From contig JAZGUH010000274.1 of NCBI GenBank assembly GCA_037893225.1, positions 62,001 through 126,000 on the forward strand: a stretch of 64,000 bases of DNA, written 5' to 3'. The position numbers were made by a program, and so were the translations under genes. This DNA comes from Hippasteria phrygiana. Lineage: Eukaryota; Echinodermata; Asteroidea; Valvatida; Goniasteridae. Every line of letters starts with the position of its first letter. Position 1 is the first letter of the stretch. Positions 1-10,786 of this stretch are shown piece after piece. Under the pieces are notes generated by a model. The model ran no database searches and was not told where the DNA came from. It was given only the letters and a program-made list of their open reading frames with translations.

Positions 1-722
1 TGATGTCTCCATTTCTGGAGGGGAAGTGTCTATCCTACTCATCCATAAAAATTAAATTTGGGGTTCCATGGGGGATTAGGAAAACCCACCAGGCTCTCAC
101 AGAGAAGTAGGGTCATTACATGGGTTCAAATCAAATTGTGGGGCGATTTGTTTATTTTGGGGGGTTGGGGTGTCTGGCTGTTAATGGCTCTGGTTATTGT
201 TTTACCAAACATAAAAATAAATTACTTTGACATCTGACCTTTTTTTTTTTCCTGACCCAGAGGCACTTGGGACTTGGGGGGATTGGCAAGGTGCATACAT
301 GTTTAATGTATCTTGGGGGGGGGGGGGGGGGGGGCTGGCAAATGAATTTACAGGTCAGGAATTTTTTCTAGAATTATCAAAGGAATAATGAGAAACAGTT
401 GGTACAGTGTAAACCGGGCGCTGTTAAGTTTTTCAGGAGTTTTCTTGGGGAGCCAAGCTGCTTTGTTTTATAAGATACACATTCACTCATGATGTTTGTA
501 TTATTTCTCATTTTTGTAAATCGCTTACCAAGGCTCTGAGTTTTAATTTTACATTCCTGTTTCTTTTATTTATGAAACATGTACATGTATTTATGTCTAT
601 ATTGGGATACAGAGTGTCCTGCTTTGTTGAACGTATTAAATCATTCACCGAGAGTTATTAAAACAATTGGTTGGTTGCCTGCCCTTGATTTGGAAATAAG
701 ATTTTGTATTGAACATTTAGTT
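1..722. other. Unassigned stretch
   Basis: I see no gene or recognisable transposon here. The only clear structure is a run of 20 G at 315-334. A short open frame near 579-761 has no family resemblance and overlaps the hairpin that follows, so it is not called. Confidence 0.6.
315..334 (+). repeat. Poly-G tract (G20)
   Basis: Uninterrupted run of 20 guanines, able to form stacked G-quartets. It belongs to a set of long G or C runs scattered through the window, for example at 2716, 6674, 7575, 24611, 28061 and 34938. Confidence 0.95.
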
Positions 723-763
723 AGCTCATGGAGGAAGGATATATCCTTCCTCCATGGTTAGCT
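723..763. repeat. Perfect hairpin carrying the ATGGAGGAAGGA word
   Basis: Positions 727-756 form a perfect 30-bp palindrome with 15-bp arms beginning CATGGAGGAAGG. The outer AGCT blocks at 723-726 and 760-763 extend the pairing imperfectly. The same word occurs near 29648 and 50279, with close variants near 11790, 33738 and 61712. The 50279 copy also runs into TTCCATGGTT, which suggests a very small foldback repeat family. No gene is associated. Confidence 0.7.
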
Positions 764-1049
764 ACATATGCAATCAGGGCTATAGACTATGATATACTCT
801 GCAGAGTACAGCTTATTATGATACTGTGGCTATATAAACTACATGTAATAGCCCTGTTTATACTGAAGTTGATTTAGAAAAGGGAATCAACTAGGGGATG
901 GTCGTAGGTTGTAGCCCTGCAGGGTAGGGTGGGACTGGTGGAGGGGCGGAGTCCAAGGCAGGGTGGGGGAGGAAGTGCATGGAAGGGATACAACGTACCA
1001 GGTTAGGTGTCCAGTCATGTCCCTGGCCCAGCCCAGTAAAGTCTTCAAC
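764..1049. other. Unassigned stretch before Rep3
   Basis: No gene recognised. Positions 900-990 are GC-rich and contain purine-rich text. Short open frames on both strands here run into the following repeat and are not supported. Confidence 0.5.
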
Positions 1050-1222
1050 CCACTGAATAAGGACGACGGCCACAGCCGCGGTTTGAAAAGGACCACCTGG
1101 CCGGTTGTCATCTGTATGCACATTCCTGCACATATTCGATCCATTGTTTGCCTACTGTGTGTTACACAGGCCATATTGGTATACCAGCACCCCATCAATA
1201 ACAGCCGGAGAGAATGGGTTAA
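1050..1222 (-). mobile_element. Rep3 dispersed repeat, copy 1
   Basis: The reverse strand reads TTAACCCATTCT, then a CTGTTATTGATGGGGTGCTG-like block, GCAAACAATGGATCGAA-like text and a block ending CCGCGGCTGTGGCCGTCGTCC. The same order appears on the plus strand at 13985-14809, 23931-24073 and 36731-37296. The ends are TTAACC and GGTTAA where preserved, so it is probably a small non-autonomous transposon of about 190 bp. Superfamily is not assignable by eye. This copy lacks the later insertions seen in copies 2 and 4. Confidence 0.7.
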
Positions 1223-2033
1223 AGTTGACCCTTCTGTGACCCAGGGTGAAGGGGAAGAGGAGGTTAGTCATGATCCACCTGTCACCCTATCCCCACATCA
1301 CCAATGTATTGTCTGCAAAGCAATTTATGACAGGTGTTTCTATTTTGCATGCATGCTCCGTTTAACATGTTTGACACTGGCAAATAAATTCTTCAAAACT
1401 CCCCCTGAAATTGTAGGTAAAAATTGTTACATACATGACCGTGTTGTAGTAAAGGGGTGCTGGTGTTAGTTTGGTTGGCTCTGGATCTGTGGTCTGGCAA
1501 ATACATGTATTTAGTATTTGCTTTGGAAAAAGGCAGTTTTGCCTTTCCACTCCTAGTCAAATAAAAAAAAACAGAAACAGCCGAGAATCTGGTTTCAATA
1601 TCATGAGAAGACATAGGCCTACCCACAATGCGAGCACATCGACCTCACAAGCACGTCCCTGGCCGAAAAAATAAATGAGAAAAAGTACTCGAGCAGGTCA
1701 ACAAACGCCATGCATTATGAAGTTTTGTCCAAATCTGCCAAACCGTGCACCAAAAGAACTATTTCTTGGAAACTTTCTTTTTATACAAACTGTAAAAAAA
1801 AAACACAAAAAAAAACCATACCTAAGTAACACGATTTGCCACACAAAATAACAAAAGAACCCAAAGTGAACTTGTGCACAATCTGTCAAGTAATGCATAA
1901 ATAATTTCTCTTTTGGTGTTCAAGAGGTCGGAATAATCCTGCGGGTCACTCTGAAATTTATATTTTAATTAGTGATTGATATTGCTACAGCCAGCTATAG
2001 TAGATTTATTTTATTTTATTTATTTTATTATTA

Positions 2034-2053
2034 TTTTTTTTTTTGGGGGGGGG
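2034..2053 (+). repeat. T11-G9 junction tract
   Basis: A run of 11 T passes directly into 9 G. The same order recurs at 2428, 6665, 28052 and 45166, and as C-then-A on the plus strand at 27441 and 44586. Confidence 0.9.
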
Positions 2054-2427
2054 AGATCACAAAACCTAGTTCACTGTTTGTACTGATTGCGGACTCACTC
2101 GATTGGAATGCGATGACAAATAGCAGCCATGTTCTGACCTAATGGATTGTGGTTTATTGGTTGCTTAGCAACCATTACCCATACTGTTTCATGCAGGGTT
2201 ACCATAAGCCACATGACAGCAGGGCCGAGTTGTGGCTTACCTTTTAGTGTTAAAGGAACATTTTTGGTGAATCCTTAATGGTGGGAATTCCCCTATCAAT
2301 TCGATCGTCTGGCTTTTGTCATGCTAAATCCCTGCCATGTTGGCCTCTATGGGCCATTTATAATTAACTACTGCAAGTGTGGTATAAAGAAAACTGGTAC
2401 AATGTACATGGATTTCAGAGTGGGTTA

Positions 2428-2445
2428 TTTTTTTTGGGGGGGGGG
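2428..2445 (+). repeat. T8-G10 junction tract
   Basis: Eight T followed immediately by ten G; a member of the recurring T-then-G class. Confidence 0.9.
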
Positions 2446-2703
2446 TAACTAGATGTTATTCTGTTTTGATGCAGGATTCTTGGGAGACTGCAAGAAACTT
2501 TGGGGTACGATTGTGAGTTTCTCATGTCTGGGGATAGCAATTTTCACTATTGTGGTATATTTTGAATGGAATTTCTCAATATAAATTGCTCTGACATTAA
2601 CACTGAGGAAATTTAAAGGTATACCTATACAAAAAATATAAAACATTTAAAAAAAAAAAAAAAACACCCCCACCCAAAAAAAGTTCACTTTAAAAATGTC
2701 TAT

Positions 2704-2914
2704 CAGGGGTGGAGTGGGGGGGGGGGGGGGGGGTGGGTGGGTTTGTAACCACTCCTCCCCACCTTTGTCCTATTTTTTTTTACCTCTACACGGAACAACC
2801 TAAAACCAGCAACCATTTTCCTCCATTTTTGTCTCTTTCTCAGATCAGGCTCATTTATTTTTCTTTTAGGGACCAGACACCTCTCCCATGCCAAAAATTC
2901 CAGGATCCGCCCCC
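2704..2914. mobile_element. Possible small TIR element with GGGGCGGATCC-like ends
   Basis: The left end reads CAGGGGTGGAG and the right end CAGGATCCGCCCCC, whose complement is GGGGGCGGATCCTG. Such ends are common in animal non-autonomous DNA transposons. Further single ends occur at 4647-4661 (CTGGATCCGCCCCTG), 13933 and 47780. No target duplication is visible, and a G18 run (2716-2733) lies just inside the left end. Boundaries are tentative. Confidence 0.3.
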
Positions 2915-3337
2915 ATCTAGACCCAGCATTGTGAGTTCAGACCCCAAACACGAACGCAAAAAGATCAGGCCAATTCAACTCGGCCCAAATCATCTGGGCA
3001 TCCATCACCAACGGCCACTTGAACTCTGTCTGAATGAGCATGCATCATTCTCTAAACAAACCGTTTACGTGATGAGACCCCGCACATTCCTATTTTTAGA
3101 GATCTTCAAAGTTTGTTTGGGTGACGAGCCCAGATAGAGCCCGTTGTCTTTTTAGTCAGTGGCGAGAGTGTGGAAATTCTGGTTAAGCACGTCTGTTGAT
3201 GACAGTTTTATATTTCTGTTTGTATGTTCATATCTGTGTTTGATTTGCCAGTCCTTTGTCCAGAGGATGTGAAATAAACAATCATAAAACAATTTGCTCA
3301 CTATTTTTTGACACAGAAATCAATAGCTAGCTAGTGT
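2915..3337. other. Unassigned stretch
   Basis: No gene or repeat recognised. The open frame at 2709-3137 starts inside a poly-G run and has no domain resemblance. Confidence 0.5.
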
Positions 3338-3341
3338 TTAA

Positions 3342-3771
3342 AGGTAGTGTACACGATTGGTAATTCTCAATTTTTTTTTTACTGAATTATTACGAAATAC
3401 CTTACTAGACTGTAAGTTAATAGTAGTCTCAATTATCCTGTGAAATTATAGCACCAGGTGTGCTGTCGTTGTCAAGAAAAATGGAAATTTATAAAACTGC
3501 CCTGTAGCCTTTAGTCAAGGCGTGTGCGGCTACCCGGACGAGTGGCGCACTGGACATGCTGGCATTCAGGGCGCGTCACATGTCCAGCTGGTAGCCACGC
3601 GCGCCTTGACTAAAGGCTATCATCCACCCGACGGTTGAAAACGAGCGCCGTTTTTCTCTCGTTTTTGTTCGCCATCCAACAACGCAAAACTTTGAACAGG
3701 TCAGTGGAACGTTATTTCCTATAACATACTAACCCCCAAATCTGCCCATTTTTGAAAATTGTACACGGCCT
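3342..3771 (+). mobile_element. TTAA-family MITE, type 1a, copy A
   Basis: TTAA lies on both sides (3338-3341 and 3772-3775). The left end AGGTAGTGTACACGATTGGT is matched at the right end by the degraded inverse TGTACACGGCCT. The interior holds a long stem-loop (about 3506-3622): TAGCCTTTAGTCAAGGCG at one arm and CGCCTTGACTAAAGGCTA at the other. Full relatives are at 25079, 32529 and 42931, partial ones at 22026, 48155 and 63203. The TTAA target resembles that of piggyBac-type transposases, but none is encoded, so assignment to piggyBac is inference. This copy lacks the second central palindrome seen in other members. Confidence 0.9.
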
Positions 3772-3779
3772 TTAAGGAA

Positions 3780-3828
3780 GGGGGGGGGGAGGGGGGAGGT
3801 GGGGGGGAGGGGGGAGGTGGAGGGGGGA
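3780..3828 (+). repeat. G-rich purine tract
   Basis: Runs of G broken by single A or T. It separates the TTAA-family copy from the following hAT fragment. Confidence 0.85.
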
Positions 3829-3831
3829 CAT

Positions 3832-4161
3832 GTTCCAGATTATGGAATCGAGTACCCGTACAACTTTACATTATAGCATAGTAACTTCCCAGAAAATGAA
3901 AAAGGAAAGGTTTCGAATGTTATTTGTCGGGAATTTTCAAAATTAAAACACGACTAGGCCTACATGGGAAACCAGCACAGATTTCATGTTTATGACGCTC
4001 ACGAATATTGACAATAAAGGGAATTTACCGGTTGTGGTTTTTGTAGTCTGGGTATGGATAAAGAGCCTTGACGAGAAATACATGTAATAGCATGCCTCAT
4101 GCCACTATAAATACAACTGTATAAAGCTTCTGTCTTTTGTGATATGCCGGCACATGCACGT
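3832..4161 (+). mobile_element. hAT MITE internal fragment
   Basis: Nearly the same sequence as 14082-14402, the interior of the hAT element at 14025-14650, starting GTTCCAGATTATGGAATCGA and ending at GATATGCCGGC. Both hAT termini are missing here. One visible difference is a small insertion (AGGCCT) near 3955. This is a truncated or deleted copy. Confidence 0.85.
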
Positions 4162-5168
4162 CACCATCACTCAATCCTACACCAGTAGATCACGGTGGTG
4201 AAAGGTGGGAAAAAGAACCAAGTCACCACTCTGACCTTCATGGCTGGGGGCGGGGATGCAGAAAGAGGGGGAATTTTTTCTAAACTCATCCACTTCTTCT
4301 TTTACTTCCATATTTTTTTCCTTAAAGCTTGGACGTCCATTTTCTAAAAGGGGCAAGTGAAATTTAGTTCCTAGATTTTTAGGACTAAATTGTTAAATTG
4401 TGGTAAAAACTTAATTAAAGCAGATTTTCGGGGCCTTGCAAACTAATTTGAAAAATTGGGGAGGGGGAAGGGACAGGAAGAGGACGGGGAAGGGCAAAGG
4501 GGCAGGGCTTGGGGAGGAGGGACAAGAGTTCGCAAGAGGAGCAGGGGTGGATTGGGGGGGAGGGGGTTGTTTTGGGGGTCAAAACCCCCCTAACTTTTTG
4601 GGCAACTGTACGAAAAAAACATTTCAGAACCCTCCCCCAAACAATCCTGGATCCGCCCCTGAGGAGAGCAGTTCCCCCTCCCCCGTCCCACTCTGGCTTT
4701 GCCACTTATTCTTTATCAATTACATGAAACTAGTTCTGAAATGACACATCAAAACCACTGCTTATGTTCAGTGCATAATTGCATTTATTTTTCATCCGAC
4801 AATATATTTTCACATTTAACACTTTTATTTCTTATGCAAAATACACTGAAAACTTGTACAGTTCAGATTTTGTAAAACACAAACACTATTACTGCATTCA
4901 TTCGGCAATTGTACACTAATGTCAACTTTTTCAAGCTCTTCAATGAACTTACCTGTTCATAAGCACTTAATATACACGTAGGCGTAGTTGATCCTGTGGT
5001 CTGCAGTCTCCTGTCCGTGTTTCCTACAACAGCCATCGACCCTATTGAGCCCTGAAAAGAATCAGAGAAAGAATAATTGAGTACCAGTAGCCTTCGGAAT
5101 TTAAATATTTTAACGTTAACCTACGCAAAACAGAACTGAGATTCATGTCCACCGTTTTTGTACAGTGC
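4162..5168. other. Unassigned stretch with G-rich text
   Basis: No gene recognised. Positions 4455-4585 are rich in G runs. A likely transposon end CTGGATCCGCCCCTG lies at 4647-4661, but its partner end was not found. The two overlapping open frames here arise from purine-rich text. Confidence 0.5.
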
Positions 5169-5245
5169 TTGTTATACAGGAATCGAACCAACCACTTCTG
5201 CAGGCAAGCACCGTGCATTAGTATGAAGCCTCTGCACCAGCAGGT
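5169..5245 (-). mobile_element. tRNA-like SINE head fragment
   Basis: On the minus strand an A-box-like CTGGTGCAGAGGCTTC (plus 5225-5240) is followed by a B box GGTTCGATTCC (plus 5179-5189), which fits the RNA polymerase III consensus GGTTCRANNCC. A cloverleaf is not obvious, so a tRNA-derived repeat is more likely than a functional tRNA. A second B-box-like word GGTTCATACC lies on the plus strand near 5256. Confidence 0.45.
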
Positions 5246-6664
5246 AGTTGGTTGCGGGTTCATACCCCAAGCCTGCCACCGGTACTTTTTTTTTCAGTTA
5301 CAGTTTTAAAAAATGCCTGAAGCTTAAGAAGGGAAAAACACACGACAATGCTCTCATGTAAATGTGATGGTCCATTTTCTTAAGACACCGAGCATGGTTC
5401 ATATCCAGTCCAGAAAATTGTTGTTCAATTCAGAGGCATTCACGATCAAAATTCAAAATTCAAAATTTGAAATACATTACTCAGTCATTTTTTTTAATGC
5501 TTTAATCTCAACATACACGACCATGCTTCCATTCATATTTCATAACCTAGTTTTTTTTTTCTTTTGTAGTCCAGGGGAAAAGATATCAAACTTCAGTGGA
5601 AAACCTCAAGCCCCAAACCACTGAACAAAGGAGTGGAGACCCAAATCAATATTACACTGTACAGGGTCCCCAGAAAACCACCCGGGGTCATTCTGTGATT
5701 ATTACCAGATTAGAGGCTACAATTACCAGTCAGAAAATAATGACAGCTCAAGACAGGCCCTCAGGACCTACAGTCTGCCTGGTTATTATTCATCAAATAA
5801 ATTCACGTTTTTTTTGTTTTTCTCTCTCTCTCTCTCCTTGTCTCCTCTATATAATGCACCCCGGCACTGAAGAGAGACCAAAATGTGTGGTTTGGGTGAG
5901 AATTTCTGAATAGCTGATCTGGTGTGGTTTGGAAATGGCGCGTAACTGGTGTTATAGCATGGCTGCAGGTGTGTGCAGAAAAAATTATGGGTCGGGTTAA
6001 TATCTAGGGTATTTAGGGGTGCACCACACTAATTCAAGCTCCCATTGACAACAGTGTAAAATCAACAAAGTTCAGGGCCAAATAACCTGTACCCCAGCAT
6101 CACTGGGGTCTACAAAAACAAATGTCACTTATTGTCTGATCTTTTATCTTTCATTTTCTTTTCTATTTTTGGGGGGTTAGCCAATTACATTTTTAATTAT
6201 TGACACAAAACAAACCCACCTCCCAAAAAGTCCTATTTCCCAAGCCGATCAACAGCCATTTTTAACATGGCATCCCTCAACTTTCTCGGGCAAATAGGAC
6301 CCATTTTTCAACAGTAATTTTATCAAGTCTGCACACAGATGGAAGCCCAGAAACCAGGGAGTTGATGCTGGGCTATGTTTACACAATCCCACAATTTGTT
6401 GAGGCACAAACTCTCCTTTTTCAAAAAAAGTTGTGGGTATACATTTTATGTTGATGAGCTGTTACATAAATTCGGACATGAATTAGTGTAGTGCACCCTT
6501 AGTGATTTGAGAGTTAGTCTGGAATCACCTACAGTACACTGCAATCAAAACATTTGACAATATTTGGTAATATTTTGTAGTGGATGAAGAGGTCTGGGGG
6601 AATTTCTGAAAAGGTTCAACACTTTGGCTTTCAAATTTATTTATTTTTATTTTTATTTTATGTA
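5246..6664. other. Unassigned stretch
   Basis: No supported gene. A pyrimidine tract ending TTTTGTAG at 5551-5569 precedes an open frame to 5913, but no donor site or domain was found. A CT microsatellite lies at 5821-5836. Confidence 0.5.
5821..5836 (+). repeat. (TC)n microsatellite
   Basis: About eight TC dinucleotides. Confidence 0.9.
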
Positions 6665-6687
6665 TTTTTTTTTGGGGGGGGGGGGGG
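6665..6687 (+). repeat. T9-G14 junction tract
   Basis: Nine T followed by fourteen G, directly abutting the TIR at 6688. Confidence 0.9.
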
Positions 6688-7096
6688 ACAGTTATGCCCA
6701 AAATTATTTATACCCATGCCAAATTTGGGGTATTGTGAATCATTTTATTTATTATTTCGACTTTTATGCTAATGATGTCAAACCAAAATATATGTAGATT
6801 TGTACATGCCAACTAGTAAAAGTCATTAAGTAAAGCCTAAAGGCCAATTTACACATACGCGACTTTGTCGTGCGATATTGTCGCACGTTTTTCTAAATAC
6901 GCACAAATTAATGAGCATCTCGTCGCACGACTCTGTCGCGTAAATGAAAACACACCAATTGATTTGCCTGAATTTAGAAAATTGTCGCGCATATGTGAAA
7001 TTGGCAAAAAAGTTCTGCCAATCCAGCTTTTATGTATGAGAGAAAAGCAAACCGACAGATTTTTCAGAGGGTATGAATAATTTTGGGCATAACTGT
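6688..7096. mobile_element. Tc1/mariner-like foldback element
   Basis: Two 28-bp inverted ends: 6688-6715 begins ACAGTTATGCCCAAAATTAT and 7069-7096 is its inverse with about one mismatch. The style of end (CAGT, then CCCAAAATTATT, then ATACCC) resembles Tc1/mariner termini, but no flanking TA duplication is preserved and no transposase is encoded. It contains a second inverted-repeat element at 6843-7005, so it is the older of the two. Confidence 0.7.
6843..7005. mobile_element. Small MITE nested in the Tc1-like element
   Basis: Inverted ends GCCAATTTACACATACGCGA (left) and the complement of GCCAATTTCACATATGCGCG (right), about 20 bp with few differences. The interior repeats CG-rich GTCGCACG words. 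It sits wholly within 6688-7096. Target duplication is not resolved. Confidence 0.65.
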
Positions 7097-8606
7097 TTCA
7101 CAAACCTCCCCCTTTTTCTCAGATCACCAAGCCACTCCCCCCAAAAGAGAATAACTTTAGTAATCTCCCTCCCCTGCTCTATGGCTCCGCCCTCATTGAC
7201 TTCCTTCCCCCATTCTGTCAAAACCACAATTTACTCAGCAGCACCCGAAACTTTGATAAATTCCATCAATTATGCACCTCTGAAGAAAAAATATTCCACA
7301 ATGTCATTGTCAAGAAGTGAGGAAATACATGTCCCTGTTCACTGTAAACAAATCAAAGGTGAGGAGAGAGAAACCGTCACTCAAAAATGTGCTAAAAGTA
7401 CCATAAAACGAAATTACATTATCGTGTTTTTAATTGGTGTAAAATGACGAAGGCATATAAATGCCATGTATGGAAGCGAGACCAGTGTGGGCTGCCCAGT
7501 CGTTACCTTGAAAGGATTCCACCCTGCCAAGGGTTAGGGTCATTTACTGGGGGTGGGGCAATGGCACCTTAGGAGGGGGGGGGGGGGGGGCGGGAAACTG
7601 CTCGTTAGTCATAGCCTTGAATTGTTGCCCTCTTGTGATTGGCTATCGGAGATTCTGTGTACTTTGCAAGACTGGTTCTCAAACTTTTTTCTCAAAAAAA
7701 AAATCCTCCTAACCACGCTATGAAAAAAGACAATCTTTTAAGTTTACTCTTGGCTAACCTATTTTTAACAAAATTTGTCAAAAAAAACAACAAAACTTTT
7801 TAAAAAATAATAAAAATACTGCACATAATCCAAAATCAGATGCTTACCACTATAAAGCCACCTGAGCAGCTCTACCAAATCGGCTTATTTTGTTTTATTC
7901 AAGTTTACACTACACACTGGAGAAACTATACATATTCATGAGCAAATATTAGCCAATCACAAGACGGCAACAAAGCTAGGACTATTGGGCAGTTGGGCAG
8001 GAAAGAAAGAGACATGAGAGGTTTCCAAATCAACTAACAAACTGAAAAACTTCCATCCATTTTCTAATTTTCAGGCAGAGAAAGATTGCCAATGGAAGAC
8101 TGGCCAGAGCTCTATTTGACTTTCATTGTTATCCGAATCACAGACTAGTTTTGAAAGTTTCCCGTGACAGCTTTATAATCTAGCAATTACAAAACATTAT
8201 TCATGCTTGCACTTTCAGGGGTTCCAACTATTAAAAAAAAAAACTTTCTGGGCCCATCCCCGCCTCAGGGCACCATAGCGGCTCTTTTCTGTGTTTCCCT
8301 CCAAATAAGCTATATCTTATAAAAATCTTTTTTTCAAACAGTCACCAAGGCTCGGGCTATAGCAACATTACAAAGGATAGGATAAATGCCATTGTGTCAG
8401 CCCCAAGCTTTTACTTAACAATAATTAGTGGGCGAATTGGAGAATAGATCTGGGGAAATGGTGCGGTCTTTTGGACTGGCTTGCGGTCAGTCGGTCAGTC
8501 AGCCTGGCTGAAGGAAAATCAACCATCAAGGTCAGAATGCATACACAGGAGATCGAATACTGCAGATTTCTTTTCTATTAAGCAACAGAGGTCAGGATTT
8601 GTATAA
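7097..8606. other. Unassigned stretch
   Basis: No gene recognised. A G16 run lies at 7575-7590. The open frame at 7073-7447 starts inside the preceding TIR and is not supported. Confidence 0.5.
7575..7590 (+). repeat. Poly-G tract (G16)
   Basis: Uninterrupted guanine run. Confidence 0.95.
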
Positions 8607-8640
8607 AGGTACACGTACTGTGGTACAAGTACGTGTACCT
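8607..8640. repeat. Perfect 13-bp-arm hairpin
   Basis: AGGTACACGTACT at 8607-8619 pairs perfectly with AGTACGTGTACCT at 8628-8640 across an 8-base loop. No neighbouring gene or family context was found. Confidence 0.85.
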
Positions 8641-8727
8641 GATTGTAGCCACTAAACCCTTTCTGGATCTTTACAATATACAGGGTTTTTTTCTTCTAAT
8701 TAATAATAACAACCCATGCCCCATAAG

Positions 8728-9075
8728 GCCCTGCTAAATTCAACAATTTCCAACTAAACTTTATTGAGAAGCCTGCTAATTGAACAAAATCCAACAACAA
8801 ATTTGGTTGGATTCTGCAATGTACCAATACAACAACTGAAATTTTATTAAAAGTCTATTCTTCCACCCTCCTAAATCTGACAAATTCCAACAGGTATATT
8901 TAGCTTCCACTCTGCTAAATATGACAAAATGAAACAGGTTATATTTAGCTGCTACCCTGCTGAATACAGCAATATCCATCACACCATGTAGTTTGTGTTG
9001 ACTGCTAAATCCAACAAAATTGCAACAGCTTCTTAACATTGTTGGATTTTATTGGATGTATATGTAGCAGGGTTA
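8728..9075. repeat. Degenerate tandem repeat
   Basis: Imperfect units of roughly 55-60 bp repeating the order CTGCTAAAT, GACAAA, CAACAG, TATATTTAGCT. The block begins CCTGCTAAATTCAACA and ends TAGCAGGG after TGTTGGATTTTATTGGAT, so the outer parts are also inverted. It is probably an old satellite or a decayed foldback element. Confidence 0.55.
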
Positions 9076-10576
9076 GGGATGATAACAACTTTGTTTTAAT
9101 GGCAGCCATGTCATTAAAGAGATTAAAGCCTTTAATATTTGTAATGGGCCACCGTAGTTCAAATCGCTATACATACAAAAAAAAACAGATATACAAATAT
9201 TAAGAAAACAAATATGATGGAAATTAAGAAAATATTTCAATATTGAAAATTACAATTACCATTACAATTTAGAAAAGAATATGAAAAAAGGGGGAAACGG
9301 GTTGAACTATACTTTGTCAGACACGCCCACAGGAGAACAAAAAGTACTTACGGAACCTCCTCCTCACCCAAGTTAAACACTCAAGAAAACCTAGCCCTAC
9401 CATGCAGATAAAGAAGGTACAAACAACACCAGAGGGCTAACTGTCAGACACACAATAAACCAACAACAGACAGACAATTCATATATTCTTTAGCTATGTA
9501 GTTTAACCCTGTGTTTTACACGACGATTGTTAAAATGTAATTAAATAAATAAAAAAAATAAAAAAATGTTAAACAGGAAAAAGACATACCCCAACTAAGA
9601 AAAATTGCATAACCAAATCACTTTAAATTCTCTACAAATACACATATATGTATGCATACATGTATTAGGAACTAAAGCAAGTTCAAGTGGAACCAACACC
9701 TTCAAATCCGAAGACATTGAAAAAAACGAAGGAAAAAAAGAGGGAATTTGAGATTTTAAACAGCCCAGTCGATGATCATTTAGACCTGGCACACCTTCAC
9801 AACTACCGCCACATTAGGGACATGAACCCATTGACATGGTATGGGGTTGCAACATTAGCCAACCCCTCCAACCCATGCCATGACGGCCCATTTGGGAACC
9901 CTCAGTTCAAATCTGACGTCTCCCCTATATCCACACACACACACACACCACTCTAAATGCTCCCTATGACCTCACCGAAATGAGAGGTCACGGGAGTTTA
10001 GAGACTAACCAGTTATTGGGGGGGCTGGACGGATTGCCCCAGAGGCATTGCTGCATTATTTCACCCACCGATCGCCCGGTAATTAATAACGCATACACAA
10101 ATTGATTCAAGATTACCGACATGCCCGATCCTATCAATCTGGAGGCTGCCACACACTCCCGTACAAAAACCATAACACAATCGTGTTCCCTTAACAACAC
10201 AGCACCAGTGATTGATTCCTCCAAACTCCCCAAAACCACTTCATTTCAATTAGGCCGGACAAACAGATTAGAAATATTGATATAACCTTTTTAATTTAAA
10301 TACAATCCTTCACAAGAAATCAAGCAGTTCCATTACTTTTGACACCGGCGTACCGGAACTCAAACTGTTTTCGAATATTCCTTTCTCAGTTATTGTCACA
10401 TAACGTTACAGAGCTTTGACACTAATGGAAAGTGAATGCTGCCGTTAGTTCTATTGTATGATAAAGCACAAGCGTCGCAGGCCGTCTGGTGATTGGGTTA
10501 CAAAGTAAAGTTTAGTAATTGTGGAAACTTTCGAAAAAAATATAAACATGTTGTCCCTTTTTCTTCTTTTTTACAG
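9076..10576. other. Unassigned stretch
   Basis: No gene recognised. AT-rich text occupies 9180-9300 and 9530-9580. An (AC)9 microsatellite lies at 9932-9949. Confidence 0.5.
9932..9949 (+). repeat. (CA)n microsatellite
   Basis: About nine CA dinucleotides. Confidence 0.9.
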
Positions 10577-10672
10577 GGAAAGGGGTGTACCGAGTTACTT
10601 TTTTCAGGAAAAGGAAACAAAAGGCGATTTGTTCATTCTAAGACCAGCAAAATTTACTGCTTGCTTTCATCG
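10577..10672 (+). other. Weak candidate exon (96 nt)
   Basis: A pyrimidine tract ending TTTTTTACAG is followed by 96 nt without stop in one frame (32 codons, starting GKGCTELLFSGKGNKRRFVH) and then CG|GTAAGA, a good donor. The length is a multiple of three. The peptide matches no family I know, and no neighbouring exon can be tied to it. Chance is a serious alternative. Confidence 0.15.
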
Positions 10673-10786
10673 GTAAGAAAAAAAAACCTGAATGTTTACT
10701 CCTAATAAATTAGAAACAGCTTGTAAGTAACTGTGATTTTCTGTTTGGTTCAATTTTTAAATATACTGCGAGTGCAGTGTATTGGA

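Larger units (their letters stand above)
1223..2703. other. Unassigned stretch with T-then-G tracts
   Basis: No coding feature recognised. It contains T-run to G-run junctions at 2034-2053 and 2428-2445 and an A16 run at 2649-2664. Open frames up to 168 codons begin in or overlap Rep3 and show no domain. Confidence 0.5.

Noticed and set aside
5572..5913. Open frame after a good acceptor-like tract (TTTTGTAG at 5569)
   Set aside because: No donor site or family match; the Gln/Thr-rich peptide fits A-rich non-coding DNA and ends in a CT microsatellite.
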